NCBI GenBank assembly: GCA_036381035.1
Contig: DASVDQ010000084.1
Coordinates: 1 to 54,349 of the forward strand
Source of the DNA: Trueperaceae bacterium
Lineage (GTDB): Bacteria; Deinococcota; Deinococci; Deinococcales; Trueperaceae
DNA length: 54,349 nt
Direction: 5' to 3'
Part shown: piece by piece, positions 50,367 through 54,349 of the stretch
Layout: every line of letters begins with the position of its first letter
Position numbering within the stretch: position 1 is the first letter of the stretch
Notes under the pieces: generated by a model
What the model saw: the letters and a program-made list of their open reading frames with translations, nothing else
What the model was told of the DNA's origin: nothing
Databases searched by the model: none
Program-made: the position numbers and the translations under genes

Positions 50367-51746
50367 ATGGGGAGCATGATCCTGCAACGCTTCTACGACG
50401 AGGACCTGGCGCAGGCCAGCTACCTCATCGGCTCCGAGAGGACGGGCGAGGCGATCGTGGTGGACCCGCGGCGCGACGCCCACGTCTACCTCGCTGCCGC
50501 CGCGGCGAAGAAGCTCAGGATCGTGGCGGTCACCGAGACCCACGTGCACGCCGACTACCTCTCCGGCTCACGCGAGCTCGCGTCGGCCGCCGGCGCCGAC
50601 CTCTACCTCTCGGCCGAGGGCGGACCCGACTGGCGCTACCGCTTCGACCACCTGCCCCTGCACGACGGCGACGTCATCGAGGTGGGCGAGGTGACCCTGA
50701 AGGTCATGCACACGCCGGGCCACACGCCCGAGCACGTCTCGTTCCTCGTCACCGACGGACCGCACGGCCAGCCCGGCTACCTCCTCAGCGGCGACTTCGT
50801 GTTCGCCGGCGACGTCGGTCGCCCCGACCTCCTAGACGAGGCCGCCGGCTACCGCGACACCAAGTACGAGGGCGCCAGGCAGCTCCGGCGCAGCCTGCGG
50901 CGGCTGCTCGCCGAGGTGGGCGATCACGTAGCGGTCTGGCCCGGCCACGGCGCGGGCAGCGCCTGCGGCAAGTCGCTGGCGGGCGTGCCCAGCACCACCG
51001 TCGGCTACGAGCGGCTCACGGCCTGGTGGGCCGGCCTCCTCGACGACGAGGACGCGTTCACGCGCGAGCTGCTCGCCGGACAGCCGGACGCGCCCAGCTA
51101 CTTCGGCCGCATGAAGCGCCTCAACCGCGACGGGCCGCCCCTCCTCGGCCAGAGACCCCCGCTGCAGCGCCTCGAGGCCGCCGGACTCGCCGGGCGGGTG
51201 AACCGCGACGTCGTGCTCATCGACACCAGGCCGCTCGTCCAGCAGCGACGCGGCGTCGTGCCCGGCTCGCTGTCGGTGCCGGGCGGCGGCTCCTTCGCGA
51301 CCTACGCCGCCTACGCCATCGACCCCGACACCGAGCGCCGCCCCCTGGTGCTCCTCGCCCGCGATCAGGAGCACGCCGAGAGGCTGCGCGAGCGCCTCAG
51401 CTACGTGGGCATCGACGACGTGATGGGCTACGTGACCGACCTGAACGGCCTCCCCACGCGCCCGGTGCCCATGCTGAAGCCGGAGGAGGCGCGCGCCAGG
51501 TCCTCGGAGCTGGCCTTCCTCGACGTGCGCACCGCCCAGGAGCACGCCACCGGCGCCGCGCCGGGCGCCGTGAACATCCACGCCGGGCGGGTGCTGACGC
51601 GCATCGCCGACGTGCCCAAGGGCCGCACGCTCGTCGTCTACTGCCACGCCGGCGGCCGCGCGGCCGTCGTCGCCAGCCTGCTGCGGAGCCGAGGCTTCGG
51701 CGACGTGGTGGAGCTCTCCGACTCGGAGGGCGCCTGGACGGCATGA
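50367..51746 (+). CDS. Persulfide dioxygenase-like MBL protein with two rhodanese domains (CstB-like)
   Basis: 459 residues (456 if the second ATG at 50376 is used, which fits the family opening MILQRFYDEDLAQASYLIG better). MBL domain with THVHADYLSG, HTPGHTPEHVSF, SGDFVFAGDVGRPD and WPGHGAGSACGKS, typical of ETHE1-type Fe(II) persulfide dioxygenases. First rhodanese domain (about 275-360) lacks the catalytic Cys (LVLLARDQEH); the second has it at about C426 in VVYCHAGGRA. It should oxidise glutathione or other low-molecular-weight persulfides to sulfite/thiosulfate. Part of a sulfide-detoxification pair with the next gene. Confidence 0.9.
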   Translation: MGSMILQRFYDEDLAQASYLIGSERTGEAIVVDPRRDAHVYLAAAAAKKLRIVAVTETHVHADYLSGSRELASAAGADLYLSAEGGPDWRYRFDHLPLHDGDVIEVGEVTLKVMHTPGHTPEHVSFLVTDGPHGQPGYLLSGDFVFAGDVGRPDLLDEAAGYRDTKYEGARQLRRSLRRLLAEVGDHVAVWPGHGAGSACGKSLAGVPSTTVGYERLTAWWAGLLDDEDAFTRELLAGQPDAPSYFGRMKRLNRDGPPLLGQRPPLQRLEAAGLAGRVNRDVVLIDTRPLVQQRRGVVPGSLSVPGGGSFATYAAYAIDPDTERRPLVLLARDQEHAERLRERLSYVGIDDVMGYVTDLNGLPTRPVPMLKPEEARARSSELAFLDVRTAQEHATGAAPGAVNIHAGRVLTRIADVPKGRTLVVYCHAGGRAAVVASLLRSRGFGDVVELSDSEGAWTA

Positions 51747-51790
51747 TGTACGTCGGGAACGCGGGTTAGCTGAGCCGCTCGGAGGGGTTG

Positions 51791-52111
51791 ATGTTCGACG
51801 AGATCGGGCCTGAGGACGTGGCCGCATGGCTAGCGGGCGGCGCCGTGCTGGTCGACGTGCGCGAGGCCTGGGAGTTCGAGAGGGGGCACGTGCCGGGCGC
51901 CGTGAACGTGCCGATGAGCGAGATCACCAAGCGGCTGGGCGACGTGCCGGACAACGTCGTGGTCGTCTGCAACTCGGGCTCGCGCTCGGCCCACGTGGCC
52001 GGCTACCTCGCCCTCAACGGCTACAAGAGGGTGGCCAACCTCGCCGGGGGCACGGCCGGCTGGGTCGAGGCCGGCTTCGGGATCGAGCTGGGGTCTGAGA
52101 CCGCCGACTGA
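51791..52111 (+). CDS. Single-domain rhodanese (sulfurtransferase)
   Basis: 106 residues, one complete rhodanese fold: VLVDVREAWEFERGHVPGAVNVPM, active-site loop VVVCNSGSRSAHVA with the catalytic Cys, and LAGGTAGWVEAG. Transfers sulfane sulfur from a persulfide to an acceptor. The ATG at 51791 has GGAGG at 51781-51785; the preceding in-frame TTG is rejected. It lies 44 nt after the persulfide dioxygenase gene in the same direction. Confidence 0.9.
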   Translation: MFDEIGPEDVAAWLAGGAVLVDVREAWEFERGHVPGAVNVPMSEITKRLGDVPDNVVVVCNSGSRSAHVAGYLALNGYKRVANLAGGTAGWVEAGFGIELGSETAD

Positions 52112-52115
52112 CGGC

Positions 52116-53276
52116 GTGACCGCGGCGGGCGGCGGCTCGGCGAGCACCGCAGCCTCGTCCTCGCAGCGAAGCGGAGCGGCCTCGTCGCACGGGGTCCGCC
52201 TCGCCTGTGCCGGGCGACCGCGCCTCACGGGCGCGCTGCTCCTCCTGCTGGCCGCCCTGTCCCACGCCGCGGCCCAGCCGTTCGACCCGCCGCGCGGCGA
52301 CACGCGCCTCGTGGTCCTCGGCGACTTCAACGGACCCTACGGCTCCACCGACTACCCGCCCCCGCTCGCCCGCGTGATCGACGCGATCACTGGCACTTGG
52401 CTCCCCGACGCCGTCGTCTTCCCCGGCGACGTGATCGCCGGCCAGAGCCGCGACCTCACGCGCGAGGACCTCGACGCGATGTGGCGGTCGTTCGACGAGC
52501 ACGTGGCCGCGCCGCTGCGCGCGGCCGGCATCGCCTACGCCCTGGCCGTGGGGAACCACGACGCCTCGAGCCTGCGGAGCGGCGGCGCCTACGCCTTCCC
52601 GCGCGACAGGGAGGCGGCCGCCGCCTACTGGTCCGACCCCGTGCACCGGGCGGGCCTCGAGGTGCACGACGACGCCGACGTGCCGTTCCACTACTCGTTC
52701 AGCGTGGGCGGCGTGTTCGTGGCGGTCATCGACGCCTCGAGCCCCTTGGTGCCGGAAGAGCGCCGCGCCTGGCTGGCGGAGCAGCTCGCCAGCGAGCCGG
52801 CGCGGCGGGCGTCCGTGCGGCTCGTGGTGGGTCACCTGCCGCTGGTCGCGTTCTCGGTGGGCCGCGAGGCGCCGGGAGAACGCCTCGCCGACGCCGAGGA
52901 CCTCGCCGACCTGATGCGGGAAGGGTGCGCCGCCGCCTACGTCTCCGGCCACCACGCCGCGTACTACCCCGGCGTGTGGCGCGGCCTCGAGCTCTTGGCC
53001 GCCGGCGGCATCGGCGCCAGGCGGCTCCTCGGCTGGGACGGCGCGCCGCGCTCCACCGTGACCGTCGTGGACGTCTGGGAAGCGACGGGCGAGCTCACCT
53101 ACACGACGTTCGACGCCGTGACGCTCGCGCCGCTCACGCCCGACGACCTGCCCGCCGCCCTGCCCAGCGGGGTGACGCTGTCGGCGCGGGCGGGAGGGGC
53201 GGTGGCGGCGACGGCGGGAGGCGGTGGCACGGCCGCGACCTGCGCCGGCGAAGGCCGGCTCGCCGCGGACCGGTGA
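52116..53276 (+). CDS. Secreted calcineurin-like metallophosphoesterase
   Basis: 386 residues. A 37-residue N-region leads to a hydrophobic core LTGALLLLLAALSHAAA and a probable cleavage site before QPFD. The metal-binding blocks are GDFNG, PGDVI, GNHD, VVGHLP and SGHHA (final H-x-H region with GHH). The protein is predicted to be exported and hydrolyse a phosphoester, substrate unknown. The C-terminal 35 residues are low complexity. GTG start 4 nt after the rhodanese stop. The sulfide genes upstream may be co-transcribed but are not related in function. Confidence 0.82.
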   Translation: MTAAGGGSASTAASSSQRSGAASSHGVRLACAGRPRLTGALLLLLAALSHAAAQPFDPPRGDTRLVVLGDFNGPYGSTDYPPPLARVIDAITGTWLPDAVVFPGDVIAGQSRDLTREDLDAMWRSFDEHVAAPLRAAGIAYALAVGNHDASSLRSGGAYAFPRDREAAAAYWSDPVHRAGLEVHDDADVPFHYSFSVGGVFVAVIDASSPLVPEERRAWLAEQLASEPARRASVRLVVGHLPLVAFSVGREAPGERLADAEDLADLMREGCAAAYVSGHHAAYYPGVWRGLELLAAGGIGARRLLGWDGAPRSTVTVVDVWEATGELTYTTFDAVTLAPLTPDDLPAALPSGVTLSARAGGAVAATAGGGGTAATCAGEGRLAADR

Positions 53277-53303
53277 GGGGCGCCGGAGTAGCGGCCGCGA
53301 GGC

Positions 53304-54197
53304 TCACTGCCCCCGCATCCGGGGGTCCAAGGCGTCGCGCAGCACGTCGCCCATGAAGTTGAACGCGATGACGACGACCGCGATGGCCAGGCCGGGGAAG
53401 ACGCTGATCCACCAGGCCGTGGTGAGGTACGACTGGCCGTCGGCGATCATCTGGCCCCACGACGGCGTGGGGGGCTGGACGCCCAGGCCGAGGAACGACA
53501 GCGTGGCCTCGCCGATGATCGCGCCACCCACGCCTATCGAGTAGATGACGATGAGGCTGGGCAGCACGCCGGGGAAGACGTGCCTGAAGAGCAGCCGGGC
53601 GCTGCGCGAGCCCAGGGCCCGCGCGCCCTCGACGTAGTCGGCGTGCTTGAGCTTCAGGGTCTCGCCCCGCACCAGCCGCGCCACGCCCGACCAGCCCACG
53701 ATGCCGAGGGCGATGTAGGCCGTCACCAGGCCGGGCCCGATCGTCACCGACAGGACGATGAGCAGCAGCAGGCTGGGGAACGCCTGGAGGATCTCGATGA
53801 GCCGGGAGATGAGCACGTCCACCCAGCCGCCGAAGTAGCCGGCCATGAGCCCGAACACGATGCCGAGGGCCAGCGACAGGAGCTGGGAGCCGAAGCCCAC
53901 GGCCAGCGACACGCGCGCCCCGAAGATCAGGCGCGAGAGGACGTCGCGCCCCGCCCTGTCGGTGCCGAACCAGTGCTCGGCCGAGGGCGGCGCGGCCCTG
54001 AAGCTCACGGCGCGGTCGGGTCGGGCCGGGTCCCACGGCGCGATCTGCGGCGCGAAGACCGCGACGAGCACCAGCACGAGGATCACCGCGGCGGCCAGGA
54101 TGGCCCCCGGGTCGCGGCGGACGCGCCGCCAGGCGATGCCCCAGGCCGAGATGCCACGCTCATCGGGCCCGGCTCCTTCCACGGCGACCAGCGCCAT
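53304..54197 (-). CDS. ABC transporter permease, DppC type
   Basis: 297 residues. N-terminal RRVRRDPGAILAAAVILVLVLVAVFAP anchor (in parts), WFGTDRAGRDVLSRLIFGARVS, the EAA loop DYVEGARALGSRSARLL, ATLSFLGLGVQPPTPSWG and the end FMGDVLRDALDPRMRGQ identify the C-type dipeptide/oligopeptide permease. ATG at 54197 overlaps the upstream permease stop by 4 nt (ATGA). Distinct from the C-type permease at 15206, which has a long insert. Confidence 0.93.
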   Translation of the reverse strand: MALVAVEGAGPDERGISAWGIAWRRVRRDPGAILAAAVILVLVLVAVFAPQIAPWDPARPDRAVSFRAAPPSAEHWFGTDRAGRDVLSRLIFGARVSLAVGFGSQLLSLALGIVFGLMAGYFGGWVDVLISRLIEILQAFPSLLLLIVLSVTIGPGLVTAYIALGIVGWSGVARLVRGETLKLKHADYVEGARALGSRSARLLFRHVFPGVLPSLIVIYSIGVGGAIIGEATLSFLGLGVQPPTPSWGQMIADGQSYLTTAWWISVFPGLAIAVVVIAFNFMGDVLRDALDPRMRGQ

Positions 54198-54349
54198 CAG
54201 TCGTACCTGATCCGCGGGTCGATGACGCCGTAGAGGACGTCGACCACGAGGTTCGCGAGGATGTAGAGGGTCGCGGTGTAGATCACGAGCGGGATCATCA
54301 CGGGCAGGTCGCGGTCGAGGAGCGACTCGAGGCCGTAGCGCCCCATGCC
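54197..54349 (-). CDS. ABC transporter permease, DppB type (N-terminal part outside window)
   Basis: Fifty C-terminal residues, open to the window edge: a hydrophobic helix LVIYTATLYILANLVVDVLY and the B-type permease ending GVIDPRIRYD before TGA at 54197-54199. It is the first half of a permease pair with the gene that overlaps its stop. Its binding protein and ATPases, if encoded here, lie outside. Confidence 0.85.
   Translation of the reverse strand, partial: GMGRYGLESLLDRDLPVMIPLVIYTATLYILANLVVDVLYGVIDPRIRYD

Noticed and set aside
1-54349. CRISPR arrays, tRNA or rRNA genes, insertion sequences
   Set aside because: No regularly spaced repeats with unique spacers, no cloverleaf-like sequence and no transposase-like protein were seen. 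The short tandem repeats have no spacers.

Overview
The window is about 54 kb of very GC-rich DNA (roughly 70-75 percent G+C in most genes). It is densely packed, with many 4-base ATGA/GTGA gene overlaps and GTG starts, and it is probably chromosomal. No rRNA, tRNA, CRISPR array, transposase or phage gene was recognised. Many genes not preceded by a Shine-Dalgarno sequence instead have a TAnnnT -10 hexamer 6-9 nt before the start codon, which is the signature of leaderless transcripts. Together with the gene families present (DUF3105, Mrp antiporter with fused A/B, NirK/NirV/Sco, SARP-STAND regulator) this is compatible with a Deinococcota (Trueperaceae-like) chromosome. That assignment is an inference; actinobacterial or Chloroflexota origin is not excluded.

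Layout. 1-6076: the end of urocanate hydratase (hutU), a small secreted protein, an epimerase, a MmcQ/YjbR protein, a DUF3105 membrane protein, glucose-6-phosphate isomerase (pgi), and an Rrf2-type Fe-S regulator. 6329-9114: a denitrification operon nirK-nirV-sco, divergent from the Rrf2 gene, with three GGACA-type palindromes between them. 9220-17820: a cell-wall sugar locus. murQ, an acetyltransferase and a GntR/UTRA regulator run left; a peptide-type ABC binding protein, two permeases and a beta-lactamase-fold hydrolase run right; TGGTNTA-like and AGTGGT operator elements lie between. 17926-26825: a lower-GC PD-(D/E)XK protein, a 1087-aa SARP-STAND-TPR regulator and two lipoproteins with repeated Ig-like/regulatory domains. 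26913-32603: a LolA-like protein and a two-domain VOC dioxygenase, a NagZ glucosaminidase, an MFS carrier and an SDR dehydrogenase. 32663-38956: a complete Mrp Na+/H+ antiporter operon (mrpAB-C-D-E-F-G). 39176-41430: a second beta-lactamase-fold hydrolase and anmK. 41808-43680: a markedly low-GC three-gene cassette (GHKL ATPase, STAS-like DUF4325, PIN nuclease). 43971-48208: an SbcD/SbcC-like (YhaO/YhaN-like) pair. 48225-52111: a BadF-type sugar kinase with a LysR regulator, divergent from a persulfide dioxygenase-rhodanese fusion and a small rhodanese. 52116-54349: a secreted metallophosphoesterase and the end of a second dipeptide-type ABC permease pair.

How the genes fit together. MurQ, NagZ, AnmK, a BadF-family amino-sugar kinase, two serine hydrolases resembling those of muropeptide loci, and peptide-type ABC transporters are spread over 45 kb. 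Jointly they could take muropeptides in, remove GlcNAc, phosphorylate anhydroMurNAc and convert MurNAc-6-phosphate to GlcNAc-6-phosphate, which joins glycolysis near Pgi. The most novel-looking element is the GHKL-STAS-PIN cassette. It has the parts of a partner-switching system whose output is a nuclease instead of a sigma factor, its base composition suggests horizontal acquisition, and it sits behind an unusual structured intergenic region.
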